Positions 43,480-53,513 of a stretch of DNA of 64,000 bases are shown here, one piece after another. The stretch is from JBCCEJ01 sp039030335 (GTDB lineage: Bacteria; Pseudomonadota; Gammaproteobacteria; HK1). The DNA is taken from positions 19,804 to 83,803 of the forward strand of contig JBCCEJ010000014.1 in assembly GCA_039030335.1 (NCBI GenBank), given 5' to 3'. Both the position numbers and the translations under genes were made by a program. Under the pieces are notes generated by a model. It saw only the letters and a list, made by a program, of their open reading frames with translations, had not been told where the DNA came from and did not search any database. Numbering within the stretch: the first letter of the stretch is position 1; each line of letters opens with the position of its first letter.

Positions 43480-45735
43480 ATGCTGCCACTAGCCGCTTAT
43501 GCCGACCGCCTGTCCGTCAGACCCGGAGAGACAATCCGCTTCCATGCGGCAAATGCCACGGGGCAACCCGTACGGGCACGATTCGTGCGGGTTATTTGCG
43601 CGGATGCCAATCCGGCCGGCCCAGGTGTTTCGCTTCGCACTCTCGGTAGCCAACCGCACTGTGTCAGTGAGCCTGTTTCGCAGCACGTCCCACGCGGCTC
43701 CTACGGCGTGGTGCCGGAAGTCGGCCATTACATCGCGGATGGAAGCTTCAGCGTGTCGGTCCGCGTATTCCCGACTTTGCGCTCCGAACGTGCCCAGACG
43801 CTGCTATCCGTGGGCGGCGAAGCTGGCGCACCGGGATGGTGTCTTCGACTCACACCGAATGGTGCCCTGCAGCTGGCAGGCACTGACTTTGAGCTGCCCG
43901 GTACCCGGGCCCTGCCCTTACGGGCCTGGAGTGTCGTGTGGTTCTCCTACGATGCTGACGGCCAGACCCTCACACTCGGCAACCGTGCGCTACCCAATAC
44001 GTTGGCGGGCGCCAAGCCCGCAGACGTCGCCACTTGCGCTGCGCCGTTGCCAAAGTGCCTGTCCAACCCGCGGGCACCCCTGATGCTGGCCGCCTGCGAC
44101 GCGGCGACGCCCGGTGAACACTTCAACGGCAAGCTTGAGTTGCCCGCCCTCTGGCGTCGCACCCTGTCCGACGAAGACATCGCGGCCTTGCTGAGTGAAG
44201 ATCGCGACAAAGCATTCCATGACGTCTTCGCGTGTTGGAACCTCGGCATCAGGGTCTACTCGAACGATTTGTTCGATGTAGGCAGCCAGGGTCTGAACGG
44301 CTTTCTGGTCAACTCTCCGGCACGCGCGATGACGGGCTCGGTCTGGCGCGGCCAGGAGATGAACTTCGTCAACGCGCGCCAGGAATACGGCGCCATCCAT
44401 TTTCACGAAGACGACATCGATGACTGCTGTTGGCCCGTGGCTTACGAATGGCAAGTGCCTGACGACACCCGGTCTGGCGTTTACGCGCTCATGCTCGAAG
44501 CCGGTGACGCGCAAGAGAACGTTCCGTTTCATATCGTTCCGCCGCAGGGCGAAAGCCACGCCAGACTGGCGGTGTTGGCATCCACCTTCACGTACACGAT
44601 CTACGGCAACCACGCGCGTCCGGAATACGATACCGACACCGGGTGGAAAGCCGACTGGCACGCACAAACCAAAGCCTGGGGTTGCTACCCGCACAATCCC
44701 GGAGACCACAAGGAGTATGGGCTTTCGACTTACAACCACCACCCCGACGGTAGCGGTATTTCGATAGCATCGTGGCACCGGCCGATGCTGAACGTCAGGG
44801 TCGGCTACCTGACGTATTGCCGCGAGGCGATTCGCGGCTCCGGTTTGCGCCACTTCCCGGCTGACTCACATCTCCTTGCGTGGCTCGAAGACCGCGGCAT
44901 CGACTACGACGTCATCACGGATTGGGAACTACACCATGAAGGCGCCTCTTTGCTGAGACGTTATCAAGCCGTGTTGACGGGGTCGCATCCGGAATACCAC
45001 ACGCGCCCGATGCTCGACGCACTCCAGACCTACCGGGACAGCGGTGGCCGGCTCGCCTACCTTGGCGGCAACGGTTTCTATTGGAAAATCGCCACTTCCC
45101 CGAACAAAGACGGCGTCATCGAAATTCGTCGGGGCGAAGGTGGTATCCGCGCCTGGGCCGCGGAACCCGGCGAATACTACAACCAGTTCGATGGCGAGTA
45201 TGGCGGGCTATGGCGCCGCAACGGCCGGCCACCCCAGCATCTGGTCGGTGTTGGATTCACCGCGCAGGGCAACTTCCAGGGCTCGTATTACCGGCGCTGC
45301 GCGGCAGCGGCCAATCCTCGCGTCAGCTGGATATTCGAAGGTATCGACGCGGACATTCTGGGCGACCACGGGCTCTCGGCGCACGGCGCTGCCGGATTCG
45401 AACTTGACCGTACCGATAAACGTCTGGGCACGCCTGAGCACGCCCTCGTCGTGGCGAGTTCGGAAAATCACCCGCCCGACGCGCCGTGGGTACTCGTGCC
45501 GGAGGAAATGCTGACGCACATCACCACGTGGCCCGGGGAAAAGCCGGAGCAGCTTATCCGGGCCGACATGACGTTCTTCGAAACACCCGCCGGCGGAGCC
45601 ATGTTCTCGACCGGCTCGATCACCTTCTGCGGCAGTCTGTTGACCAACGGCTGCGAGAATGACATCTCGGTGCTGGTCGGCAATGTGGTGAAGCGCTTCC
45701 TGGACCCGGAGCCGTTCCAAATGCCAGTCGATTAG
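43480..45735 (+). CDS. N,N-dimethylformamidase large-subunit-like protein
   Basis: 751 residues. The N-terminal part contains a LamG-like beta-sandwich (DGSFSVSVRVFPTL and YDADGQTLTLGNRAL). The C-terminal half carries the DMFase beta-subunit pattern: VLASTFTYTIYGNHARP, YGLSTYNHHPDGSG, VITDWELHHEG, LTGSHPEYHTRPMLDAL, LAYLGGNGFYWK and GSYYRR. Characterised DMFase hydrolyses dimethylformamide using a ferric ion held by two Tyr and one Glu; suitable Tyr and Glu residues occur in these blocks. No small-subunit gene is adjacent, which differs from the classical two-subunit enzyme. The ATG follows CGGAGA. The true amide is unknown. Confidence 0.85.
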   Translation: MLPLAAYADRLSVRPGETIRFHAANATGQPVRARFVRVICADANPAGPGVSLRTLGSQPHCVSEPVSQHVPRGSYGVVPEVGHYIADGSFSVSVRVFPTLRSERAQTLLSVGGEAGAPGWCLRLTPNGALQLAGTDFELPGTRALPLRAWSVVWFSYDADGQTLTLGNRALPNTLAGAKPADVATCAAPLPKCLSNPRAPLMLAACDAATPGEHFNGKLELPALWRRTLSDEDIAALLSEDRDKAFHDVFACWNLGIRVYSNDLFDVGSQGLNGFLVNSPARAMTGSVWRGQEMNFVNARQEYGAIHFHEDDIDDCCWPVAYEWQVPDDTRSGVYALMLEAGDAQENVPFHIVPPQGESHARLAVLASTFTYTIYGNHARPEYDTDTGWKADWHAQTKAWGCYPHNPGDHKEYGLSTYNHHPDGSGISIASWHRPMLNVRVGYLTYCREAIRGSGLRHFPADSHLLAWLEDRGIDYDVITDWELHHEGASLLRRYQAVLTGSHPEYHTRPMLDALQTYRDSGGRLAYLGGNGFYWKIATSPNKDGVIEIRRGEGGIRAWAAEPGEYYNQFDGEYGGLWRRNGRPPQHLVGVGFTAQGNFQGSYYRRCAAAANPRVSWIFEGIDADILGDHGLSAHGAAGFELDRTDKRLGTPEHALVVASSENHPPDAPWVLVPEEMLTHITTWPGEKPEQLIRADMTFFETPAGGAMFSTGSITFCGSLLTNGCENDISVLVGNVVKRFLDPEPFQMPVD

Positions 45736-45769
45736 CGCCCCGCGTCCCAGGGGCGCGCCACTGCCTTGC

Positions 45770-48700
45770 TCAGACGCGCGCGCCGCGCAGTTTGCCTCGC
45801 GCGAGTGCAGCCAGCAGTCGTCGGGCGGCACGCAAACTCATGCCGATGTCGCGTTGGATCAGTACCAGTGACGGCGTGATCACCAGCACGAGGAACATGC
45901 CAAAGCCAAGGCCGTACACCAGTGTGATTACCGTCGGGAGCAGGAACTGTGCTTGACGACTCTGCTCGAACAGAAGCGGCGTCAGACCGAGCACCGTGGT
46001 CGCGGTCGTCAGGAACACCGGCCGCAGCCGCTCCGACACGGCTTGCAGCACCGCCTCGCGAAGCGGTCGGCGCCTGGCGTGTTGGTCGATCGTAGTCACC
46101 AGCACGATCGAGTCATTGATGATGATGCCAGCCATGCCGATGAAGCCGACCACCGTGAACATGCTGAGCGGAATTCCGTGCCAGTAGTGCCCCCAGACCG
46201 TGCCGATGAGACCGAGCGGAATCACCACCATGACGACCAGTGGCCGCGTCCACGAAGCGAATATCCATGCCAACACGAGAAATATGCCGAGCAGTCCCAC
46301 GGCAAGACCAGTCAGCGCCCCGTCAAGGAAGCGCCGGCTCTGCTCGTGCAAGCCGCGAAGCTGCCAGTCGAATCCATAGCGGGCAGCAAGCTCGGGCAAC
46401 AGCTGCCCGGTCAACGCGCTGGTTACCGCCTCGGCCGCGGCGGGATCGTCTTCTGATACGTCGCCGGTCACGCGCAACGTGCGCAACCCGTTCTCGCGAA
46501 GCACCGAAGAAAACCCGACCCGAGGTGTGATCTCCACAACCTCTTCGAGTGCCAGATACCCGCCTTCGGGCGCCCGCACCTGCGTCCGATAAAGAAAATC
46601 GGCGCCCAGCTCGTCACGTGGCAGACTGACCGTTATCGTCGCGGTGCGCTGGCCTTGTGGAAACTCGGCGGCGTCGATGCCTTCGAGACGACGATGTAGT
46701 TCCCTACCGAGTGCGGCGGTCGTGAATCCGAGGGCTTCGCCACGCGGCGTCAGAGTCAGCGTCAGTTCAGTCTTATCGTAGGCGAGCGTATCTTCCAGCG
46801 CGCTCACCGCCGGCATCCCGTCGAGTGCCGCTTTCAGTTCCTCCGCCGCGCGCTTCAGACGCTCGGCGTCGGTGCCGAGCAGCTGCACGTCGATCGCATC
46901 CCCGCCGGGGCCCGAGCGCCCGCCACGCAAAGCCAACAGTTCGAGGCGCGAACTCTTGCGAATTTCCCGTTGCCAGTCGGCGATGAACGCGAAAGCCGAG
47001 TACGGCCGCAGATCGGGATCCAACAACTCGATGGAGAATCCGCCCAGCAGTTCGACGTCCTTGCCGTGCACGCCGCGCAAACCGCGGCCCACGCCGCCAC
47101 CAACCGTCGCCATCGAGAACTCCACAGGCGAGCGGCCGTGCTGCTGTTCGTAGCGCGTTGCCACGACATCGAGGGCGCGGCGCATCTCGTCCAACATCGC
47201 CACGGTGTCGGCGCGTTCGGAACCGGGCAGCATCGCGATATTGGCGCTGATAGTGCCGCGTTCGGGCGCGTTGAAGAAACGCCACCGCACCGACCCGTCG
47301 AAGAACAGCGCCAGGGAAAGCATCAACAACATCAGGGCGGCAGCGATGTTCGGATAGCGCGTGCGCAACAGACGCTCCATCGCCGGCACGAAGGCGCGGT
47401 GGCGAAACCACTGAAAGCCGCGGTCCATCGTACGGCTCGGCCATTCGTACCATGCCTCGGGCCGGCGTGCCTGCAAGGCGTGACGCATATGTGCCGGCAA
47501 CACCAGGAAACACTCGGCGAGACTCGCCAGCAGCACCACGCACACGGTAAACGGCACATCGGCGATCAGATCCCCGAACCTTCCGCCGATCGCGGTGAGT
47601 GATGCAAACGCGATAATCGTCGTCAGCGCGGCGCTACAAACAGGCGGTCCCATGCGCCGCGCCGCGGCGGCCGCGGCATCCGCCGGCGGCAACCCGCTAC
47701 GGTGCAGAAAATCGGCGTGTTCGCCTACGACGATCGCGTCATCAACGACGATACCGAGGCAGATGATCAGGGCGAACATGGAAACCATGTTGAGAGTGAT
47801 GCCGAAGGCGAACATCAGCCCCACCGTCGCCGCGAGTGCCACGGGAATCCCGGCCGCAACCCAGAACGCGGTGCGCGCTGACAAGAACAGAAAGAGCACC
47901 AGGAGCACGAGACCGAGCCCCCATGCGGCGTTGTCCTGCAAAATGTCCAGCCGCGCGCTGATCGCCTCAGCTCGCGTGCGCGTGAGGCGCATGGAAACCG
48001 CCACGGGGAGTTCAGCATTCATCTCTTCGACGACGCGTTGAACGGTGGACTGCAACACGATCGCGTCGCCGCCGGCGTTGCGTTGAACCTGTAGCACCAC
48101 AGCCGGCGCGTCGCCGTGAAAATAGGCCCGGCCGCGTTCGATCCCCTCTACCTCGACGGTCGCGACGTCTCGCACATGCAGTTTCGAGCCATCGGTGCGC
48201 GAGCGCACGGCGATGTCACCGATCGCCTGCACGCTCCGGCGATCGTTACCGGCGCGTACCCGGGATGCGCCCGAGGCAACCTGCCCGGCCGGGTCGGAGC
48301 TCGTTTCCGCGGCGATGGCATCGGCAATTTGCTGCAGCGTCAGGTCGTGCCGGATGAGCGCCTGCTCTGGCGCCGCGACGCGCAGCACGGGCTCGGGTAC
48401 GCCGAGCACCGTGGTACGCGTGACGCCTTCGCGAAACAAACGCACCTGCAATTCGTCGCCGAAGCGGGCCAGCAGATCGATACCGACCGGTCCGAAGATA
48501 ACAACATCGGTCACGCGGTCTCGAAACGCCGTCTTGTAGATGGTCGGGTCTTCCGCGTTCTCGGGAAGGTTGTCGATGCGGTCTACCGCTGCCTTGACGT
48601 CGTCGAGTGCCTGAGCCATGTCCCAGCCCGGCTCGAATTCGAGCGAGACATGCGCATTGCCTTCACGAGCGGCAGAACTCGACGACTCGACGCCGTCCAC

Positions 48701-48946
48701 CGACAACAGTACCGGCGCCAGGATCGAGATGATCCCGTCGTCTACATCTTCGGCGCCCGCGCCCGGCCAGGCGATATTGACATTCACCCCTTCGAGGACG
48801 ACGTCGGGAAAGAACTGGGCACGAATCTTGGTCGCGGCGATGGCCCCGCCGGCCACCATCAAGACCAGCAGCAAATTGGCGGCGGTTCGATGCGCTACAA
48901 AATAGGCCAGCCAACCGCGCGGCGTGCGGTCATTCGGTTCGGTCAC
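45770..48946 (-). CDS. RND-family efflux permease (AcrB/MMPL-type)
   Basis: 1058 residues, the full resistance-nodulation-division length with twelve membrane helices and two large periplasmic loops. It starts at a cytoplasmic N-terminus (HRTAANLLLVLMVAGG, then FFPDVVLEGVNV), has helix 4 with the proton-relay acidic residues in ICLGIVVDDAIVVGEHA, and repeats the layout in the C-terminal half (GFIGMAGIIINDSIVLVTT). It works in the inner membrane as a trimer, driven by protons. A GTG start at 48946 overlaps the TGA of the adaptor gene (GTGA), so they are coupled. No TolC-type outer membrane channel lies nearby. Confidence 0.93.
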   Translation of the reverse strand: MTEPNDRTPRGWLAYFVAHRTAANLLLVLMVAGGAIAATKIRAQFFPDVVLEGVNVNIAWPGAGAEDVDDGIISILAPVLLSVDGVESSSSAAREGNAHVSLEFEPGWDMAQALDDVKAAVDRIDNLPENAEDPTIYKTAFRDRVTDVVIFGPVGIDLLARFGDELQVRLFREGVTRTTVLGVPEPVLRVAAPEQALIRHDLTLQQIADAIAAETSSDPAGQVASGASRVRAGNDRRSVQAIGDIAVRSRTDGSKLHVRDVATVEVEGIERGRAYFHGDAPAVVLQVQRNAGGDAIVLQSTVQRVVEEMNAELPVAVSMRLTRTRAEAISARLDILQDNAAWGLGLVLLVLFLFLSARTAFWVAAGIPVALAATVGLMFAFGITLNMVSMFALIICLGIVVDDAIVVGEHADFLHRSGLPPADAAAAAARRMGPPVCSAALTTIIAFASLTAIGGRFGDLIADVPFTVCVVLLASLAECFLVLPAHMRHALQARRPEAWYEWPSRTMDRGFQWFRHRAFVPAMERLLRTRYPNIAAALMLLMLSLALFFDGSVRWRFFNAPERGTISANIAMLPGSERADTVAMLDEMRRALDVVATRYEQQHGRSPVEFSMATVGGGVGRGLRGVHGKDVELLGGFSIELLDPDLRPYSAFAFIADWQREIRKSSRLELLALRGGRSGPGGDAIDVQLLGTDAERLKRAAEELKAALDGMPAVSALEDTLAYDKTELTLTLTPRGEALGFTTAALGRELHRRLEGIDAAEFPQGQRTATITVSLPRDELGADFLYRTQVRAPEGGYLALEEVVEITPRVGFSSVLRENGLRTLRVTGDVSEDDPAAAEAVTSALTGQLLPELAARYGFDWQLRGLHEQSRRFLDGALTGLAVGLLGIFLVLAWIFASWTRPLVVMVVIPLGLIGTVWGHYWHGIPLSMFTVVGFIGMAGIIINDSIVLVTTIDQHARRRPLREAVLQAVSERLRPVFLTTATTVLGLTPLLFEQSRQAQFLLPTVITLVYGLGFGMFLVLVITPSLVLIQRDIGMSLRAARRLLAALARGKLRGARV

Positions 48947-50415
48947 CCCGCGCGCCGCGCCGCCAGGCGCGCCTCGATGCGCTCAACCAGTCGCCGGGGC
49001 ACCCGCTCCGCTGTCAGCTGGTCCAACAGCCATGCCCGGCGTTCTTCCGGCAACCTCTTGGCATTGGAGACGGCCTTTACGAGCACGTCACGCCGCGCGT
49101 CGTCGAGCTCGATCGTGTCGTCTTCAGGTTGCCGCGCCGCGCTCGCGGACGCGTTGGCCGAAGGGCGCACACGTACCCCTGGCCCGAGTTGCGGCAGACG
49201 CTCGGTGACGTACCGAGCGCCCTCGGGTGCATTCGCGAGCAGCACCCGCGTTCCCTGCCGGCGTGCGATCTCAGTCTGCACTTCGGTCAGTCGGTTGTCC
49301 GGACCCACCAGCAGCACGCGCCCGTCTTCGCTGACGGCCGTCGACGGCACCTCCGCAACGCGCTCGAGCGGGGCTTCGTCGATCACGATCGTGACGAAGT
49401 CGCCCGGCCGCAATACCGTGACATCAGACGCATCGAGGCGCGCGAACATCAAGCGACCGGATTGCCCGGCGCCAACTACCGCGTCCGCCCGATCGAGACG
49501 GCCCGCAACCGTGACAAGGCGCGAACCCAGCGTCAGTTCGACGCTCAGGGAAAGTGCCGCTACCTGGCCTTCGGCGTTCAACAACCGGGCAAACTGCCGG
49601 TTGGATACGCGGAAGACCACCTCCAGCGCTCCCGGGTCGATCAACTCGGCGAGCTTCTCATTCACACCAACCAGCCGGCCGAGCGTGCCATCCACGCCGG
49701 TCAACAAGCCGGCATAGGGGGCGCTAACCCGCGTCTCACCCACCTGTCGCTCCGCGTCGGTCAGCGTGATGCGCGCGCGGTCCAGCTTGAAATCTGAGCG
49801 CTCGACGCGCTTACGCGCGGTTATGACCATCTGCGCACGATTCAGCACCGTCTGATCAGCGCTCGCCAGCGCCAGCTCCGCTGACTCGATATCAGCCCGC
49901 GTCGCGTAACCCTTCGACAGTAACGAGCGCTGGCGGCTAAGTGACTTCCGGCGCAGTTCGAGCTGACGCCGCGCTGCATCCAGTTCCTGCTCGGCGGCTT
50001 GCACGGCCTCGCGCGATTCGTCTCCCTCGGCCTCCGCCTCCGCGAGGGCCGCGACGGCGTCGTTCTGGCGTGCTTCGGAGTCGGCCGGGTCGATCACGAA
50101 GAGCAGTTGCTCAGCCGAGACTGCCTTGCCGTCTCTGGCGCCGGGGTCGACCACCACGAGCCGGCCCGCTGCGGGAGCGCGTAATTCCAGCGTCCGCCAA
50201 CTTCGGATCTCGCCGTAGGCAGTCAGCCTTGGACGGGCGGTGGTGGGATCGAGCGTGGCCACATTGACGATGTGCACACGCTCAGCACTGGCACGGCGCT
50301 TCCTCGGATCGGCGTCCTGCCGCGCATCGATGACGCGCCACAAACCGACGCCGAGCAGCCCCAGCGTTACTCCGGCGAGCACCAGCCCCGTCAGCGCCCT
50401 GGTCAAGAACTTCAC
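48943..50415 (-). CDS. RND periplasmic adaptor (HlyD/MFP family)
   Basis: 490 residues with one N-terminal membrane anchor (LTGLVLAGVTLGLLGVGLW). Next come the lipoyl half-motif (ELRAPAAGRLVVVDPGARDGKAVS), a long coiled-coil hairpin (about residues 115-225, with AEAEAEGDESREAVQAAEQE) and the second lipoyl half (TRVSAPYAGLLTGVDG), followed by beta-barrel and membrane-proximal domains. It links the permease to an outer membrane channel. The frame opens with a GTG at 50415. The C-terminal tail beyond the barrel is longer than in AcrA. Coupled to the permease gene downstream. Confidence 0.9.
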   Translation of the reverse strand: MKFLTRALTGLVLAGVTLGLLGVGLWRVIDARQDADPRKRRASAERVHIVNVATLDPTTARPRLTAYGEIRSWRTLELRAPAAGRLVVVDPGARDGKAVSAEQLLFVIDPADSEARQNDAVAALAEAEAEGDESREAVQAAEQELDAARRQLELRRKSLSRQRSLLSKGYATRADIESAELALASADQTVLNRAQMVITARKRVERSDFKLDRARITLTDAERQVGETRVSAPYAGLLTGVDGTLGRLVGVNEKLAELIDPGALEVVFRVSNRQFARLLNAEGQVAALSLSVELTLGSRLVTVAGRLDRADAVVGAGQSGRLMFARLDASDVTVLRPGDFVTIVIDEAPLERVAEVPSTAVSEDGRVLLVGPDNRLTEVQTEIARRQGTRVLLANAPEGARYVTERLPQLGPGVRVRPSANASASAARQPEDDTIELDDARRDVLVKAVSNAKRLPEERRAWLLDQLTAERVPRRLVERIEARLAARRAG

Positions 50416-50671
50416 CTACAGCCACCCCAAAGCCGGCCCTGAGCAACTTGTGCGGCCGACCGCAAAACGCCGTCTACCGGCGCAAACTCCTACGTTCGGG
50501 CGCTGTGGCCGGGGCCTGCACACGCTATTAGCCACGGCAACCCATCTCTCAGCCTACGCCCCGACCGGAATTCAATCTGAACCGCCACACGATCATTGTA
50601 GACTCCTGATCGCTCAGCAGATTCCACCTGGCCCGTCATTGGCCGCACCCAACACGCGGAGGATCGCCTGC

Positions 50672-51445
50672 ATGAAGCTCGCCACCTGGAACGTCAACGG
50701 ACTCCGGGCACGTCTCGACTATGTGCTGCTCTGGCTGCGTGAACGGCAGCCAGACGTCGTCGGACTGCAAGAGCTCAAGATGACAGACGATCTGTTCCCC
50801 CACGACCTGTTCGAAGCCGAGGGTTACCGCGCCGAAGTCTACGGACAGAAAGCGTGGAACGGTGTCGCCGTGCTGAGCCGGCACGACATCAACACCTCGC
50901 AACGCGGCTTGCCCGGCCAGGATGAGTTTGGCTCCCGGCTCATCACCACTGAGGTGGAAGGCATCAGCTTCACTACCGTTTACTGCCCGAACGGCAAGTC
51001 GGTCGAGCACGACGACTATCCCCGGAAACTCGACTGGTTCGATGCGTTGGCGAGCTACATGGGGGGCCTGCGGAACGCCGAGCAGCCAACCGTCATCTGC
51101 GGAGATTTCAACATTTGTCCGTCGTCGCTAGACACTTGGGACGAGGCCGGACACGCCGACCGGATTTTCCACACGTCGGCCGAGCGCAGCCGTATGCAGG
51201 CGCTGTACGACCTCGAGCTCACCGATACGTTCAGGACGCTGCATCCCGATAGCACGGCGTTCTCGTGGTGGGACTACCGGGCCGGTAGTTTTCAGCGTAA
51301 CCACGGCCTGAGAATCGACTTCATCCTCGCCAATCCGCCTGCAGCAGCCCGGGTCGAGAGCGTTGAGATCGACCGCGACTTCCGGAAAAAGAAAGAAGGC
51401 CTGACGGCGTCGGACCACGCTCCGGTGATAGCTACACTCGCCTGA
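50672..51445 (+). CDS. xthA: Exodeoxyribonuclease III
   Basis: 257 residues, near the 268 of E. coli ExoIII. Motifs of the EEP/AP-endonuclease family: LATWNVNGLRARLD (metal-binding Asn), VVGLQELKM (Glu), CPNGKS, VICGDFNICPSSLD, FSWWDYRAGSFQRNHGLRIDFIL and SDHAPVI (catalytic Asp-His). It cuts at abasic sites and degrades 3' ends in base-excision repair. The ATG at 50672 is preceded by GGAGG; the longer frame, back to 50240, overlaps the adaptor gene on the other strand. It is divergent from the efflux adaptor. Confidence 0.95.
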   Translation: MKLATWNVNGLRARLDYVLLWLRERQPDVVGLQELKMTDDLFPHDLFEAEGYRAEVYGQKAWNGVAVLSRHDINTSQRGLPGQDEFGSRLITTEVEGISFTTVYCPNGKSVEHDDYPRKLDWFDALASYMGGLRNAEQPTVICGDFNICPSSLDTWDEAGHADRIFHTSAERSRMQALYDLELTDTFRTLHPDSTAFSWWDYRAGSFQRNHGLRIDFILANPPAAARVESVEIDRDFRKKKEGLTASDHAPVIATLA

Positions 51446-51544
51446 AATTGCCTCGCCGACTCACCCGCCCGCGTCGCTCGCCTGTACGTCGGCCGGTGCG
51501 CGCCGTAGCATGAAAAGAAGACCTCAACGCCTGGAAATCCCGTC

Positions 51545-52336
51545 ATGTCCGAAGACGCCTGCATCAAGACATCCGTCGCCGACCACGTCGCGACGGTTAC
51601 GCTCCATCAACCTGCCAGACGCAACGCCATGCGCCTCACGATGTGGCAGGAACTCGGCGACACGATGGCCCGGCTCGCGGCGGACCACGATGTGCGCGTC
51701 GTCGTCGTCACCGGTGCTGGTGAACACGCATTTTGCGCCGGCGCCGATATCTCCGAATTCGCAGAGTTACGCACGGCGCCCGAGAAGGCCGAAGAGTACG
51801 ACGCGATCACGCATGTCACCTGCACCGCGCTCAGAGACTTTCCCAAGCCAACGATCGGCCGTATTCGGGGTTCTTGCATTGGCGGCGGCATGGAACTCGC
51901 GCTGCTCTGCGACATCAGGCTGGCCGCCGACGACGCCAAGTTTGGCGTCACGCCGGCCAAACTCGGTCTCGGCTACAACCTCGACGACACGGTCCTGCTC
52001 GTCGAACGCCTGGGCGCACCCGCCGCGCGGGAGATTCTGTTCACCGGGCGCATCTTCGCTCCGGAGGAGGCACTTCGGCTCGGCATCGTCAACCGCGTAG
52101 TGGCAGTCGATGAACTGGACGCACTCGTGGCGCAGTACGCGACCGACATCGCGCACAATGCCCCGCTGACGTTGAAGGCGTCCAAAGCCATCATCGCCGA
52201 GGCCAACAAGATCCCACCGGCCCGCGATGAGGCGCTTTGTGCCGAACTGGTAGCCGCATGTTATGCGTCAGACGATTTCGTGGAGGGCCAGACGGCGTTC
52301 AGCGAAAAACGCAAGCCGGCGTTCACCGGTCGGTAG
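51545..52336 (+). CDS. Crotonase-family protein lacking the second hydratase glutamate
   Basis: 263 residues. The oxyanion segments are GAGEHAFCAGADISEF and IGGGMELALLCDIRLAA, where the first catalytic Glu of hydratases is kept. The second Glu is replaced by Ala in GVTPAKLGLG. It may therefore be an isomerase, hydrolase or dehalogenase-type crotonase; the fold is certain. It converges on the cupin gene with only four bases between them. Of the three crotonases in the window, this one has a different active-site pattern from both others. Confidence 0.87.
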   Translation: MSEDACIKTSVADHVATVTLHQPARRNAMRLTMWQELGDTMARLAADHDVRVVVVTGAGEHAFCAGADISEFAELRTAPEKAEEYDAITHVTCTALRDFPKPTIGRIRGSCIGGGMELALLCDIRLAADDAKFGVTPAKLGLGYNLDDTVLLVERLGAPAAREILFTGRIFAPEEALRLGIVNRVVAVDELDALVAQYATDIAHNAPLTLKASKAIIAEANKIPPARDEALCAELVAACYASDDFVEGQTAFSEKRKPAFTGR

Positions 52337-52340
52337 GCAA

Positions 52341-52631
52341 CTACTTCAGCTCCACCTCGATGAAGATGAACTCGTAGTCGTTGGCGTTGATGACGTTGTG
52401 CTCGACGCCGGCTTCGCGCGCGTACGACACTCCGGCGGTCAGTTCCGCGTGCGTTTCGCCGTCAGGTAGTTCGATACGCAACGTGCCCGTGGTGATCGGT
52501 ACCACGGCGTAGTCGTACCCGTGCACGTGCCAGCCGGTTTCCGCGCCGGGGGCAAAGCGCCATTCGGTGACCATCATGCGGTCTGTTTCCAGTTGGCGGG
52601 TCGGTACGGCTTGAGGTCGGGCGGCGGCCAT
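52341..52631 (-). CDS. Cupin-domain protein
   Basis: 96 residues of a single cupin. The metal-binding motif 1 is GWHVHGYDYAVVPITTG and motif 2 is the GVSYAREAGVEHNVIN segment with its His. Small stand-alone cupins can be isomerases, dioxygenases or sensors; this one is unassigned. The ATG at 52631 follows GGAGAACTC; a longer frame reaches 52697. It is 72 bases downstream of the molybdenum hydroxylase operon in the same direction and may be its last gene. Confidence 0.8.
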   Translation of the reverse strand: MAAARPQAVPTRQLETDRMMVTEWRFAPGAETGWHVHGYDYAVVPITTGTLRIELPDGETHAELTAGVSYAREAGVEHNVINANDYEFIFIEVELK

Positions 52632-52703
52632 GAGTTCTCCAGTTCGAACGAACGCCAGGTGCCCGTTCTGACCGCCGGGCACCTGGCGCTTTGACACTGA
52701 CGT

Positions 52704-53498
52704 CTAAGCGGCGCTACGCACCGCGTCTTCGGCCATGATCGAGACGAGATGCGCACGATAGCTGGCGCTACCGTGCATATCATCGTTCAGGCCGTCAGCC
52801 GGCACGGCGATGCCGGCCAACGCATCGGCTGACCAGTTGCCGGCGAGTGCCGCCTCCATCTCCGGAACTCTGAACACCCCCGGACCCGCGCCGGTAACGG
52901 CAACCCGTACACCCCCGGCCGTTTGTGCAACCATCACGGCGACCATGGCGTAGCGCGAGGCCGGATGCGAGAACCGGCCGTAGCCGGCCGCGCTCGGACG
53001 CGGGAACGATACGGATGTGATGATCTCGCCTTCGTTCAGAGCCGTCTCGAACATACCCTGAAAGAAGTCGTCAGCGGCGATCGCCCGGGTCGTCGTGTGG
53101 ATCGTTGCGCCGAGTCCCAGACAGGCGGCCGGATAGTCTGCCGCCGGATCGTTGTTGGCGACCGAGCCGCCGATGGTCCCGCGGTTGCGCACGGCCGGGT
53201 CGCCAATGCAGCCAGCGAGATAGGCAAGCGCGGGGATCGCGGCTGCCACTTCAGCGCTGGCGGCCACTTCCGAGTGCCGGGTCATCGCCCCGATCGTTAC
53301 CGCGTCAGCCGTGACCGTAATGCCCCTCAGCTCAGCAATTCCGCCGAGGTCGACCAGACCGTCCGGGTTAGCGAGCCGGAACTTGAGCGTCGGAATCAGC
53401 GTCTGGCCACCGGCCAATGCACTGACATCGCCACCCGCGCCGAGCGCACTTTGAGCTTCGGCCAAAGAAGAAGGCCGTGCAATCGAAAACGTATACAT
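52704..53498 (-). CDS. Molybdenum hydroxylase FAD subunit (CoxM-like)
   Basis: 264 residues of the medium, FAD-binding subunit of the xanthine dehydrogenase family. FAD contacts are ALAGGQTLIPTLKFRLA (first loop) and RNRGTIGGSVANNDPAADYP (second loop), with the CO-dehydrogenase-type C-terminal domain. It passes electrons from the iron-sulfur subunit to the acceptor. The ATG follows AAGGAGGG. The order on the reverse strand is small, large, medium, with 15 bases between the large and medium genes. Confidence 0.9.
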   Translation of the reverse strand: MYTFSIARPSSLAEAQSALGAGGDVSALAGGQTLIPTLKFRLANPDGLVDLGGIAELRGITVTADAVTIGAMTRHSEVAASAEVAAAIPALAYLAGCIGDPAVRNRGTIGGSVANNDPAADYPAACLGLGATIHTTTRAIAADDFFQGMFETALNEGEIITSVSFPRPSAAGYGRFSHPASRYAMVAVMVAQTAGGVRVAVTGAGPGVFRVPEMEAALAGNWSADALAGIAVPADGLNDDMHGSASYRAHLVSIMAEDAVRSAA

Positions 53499-53513
53499 TA
53501 TTCCAAGCCCTCC

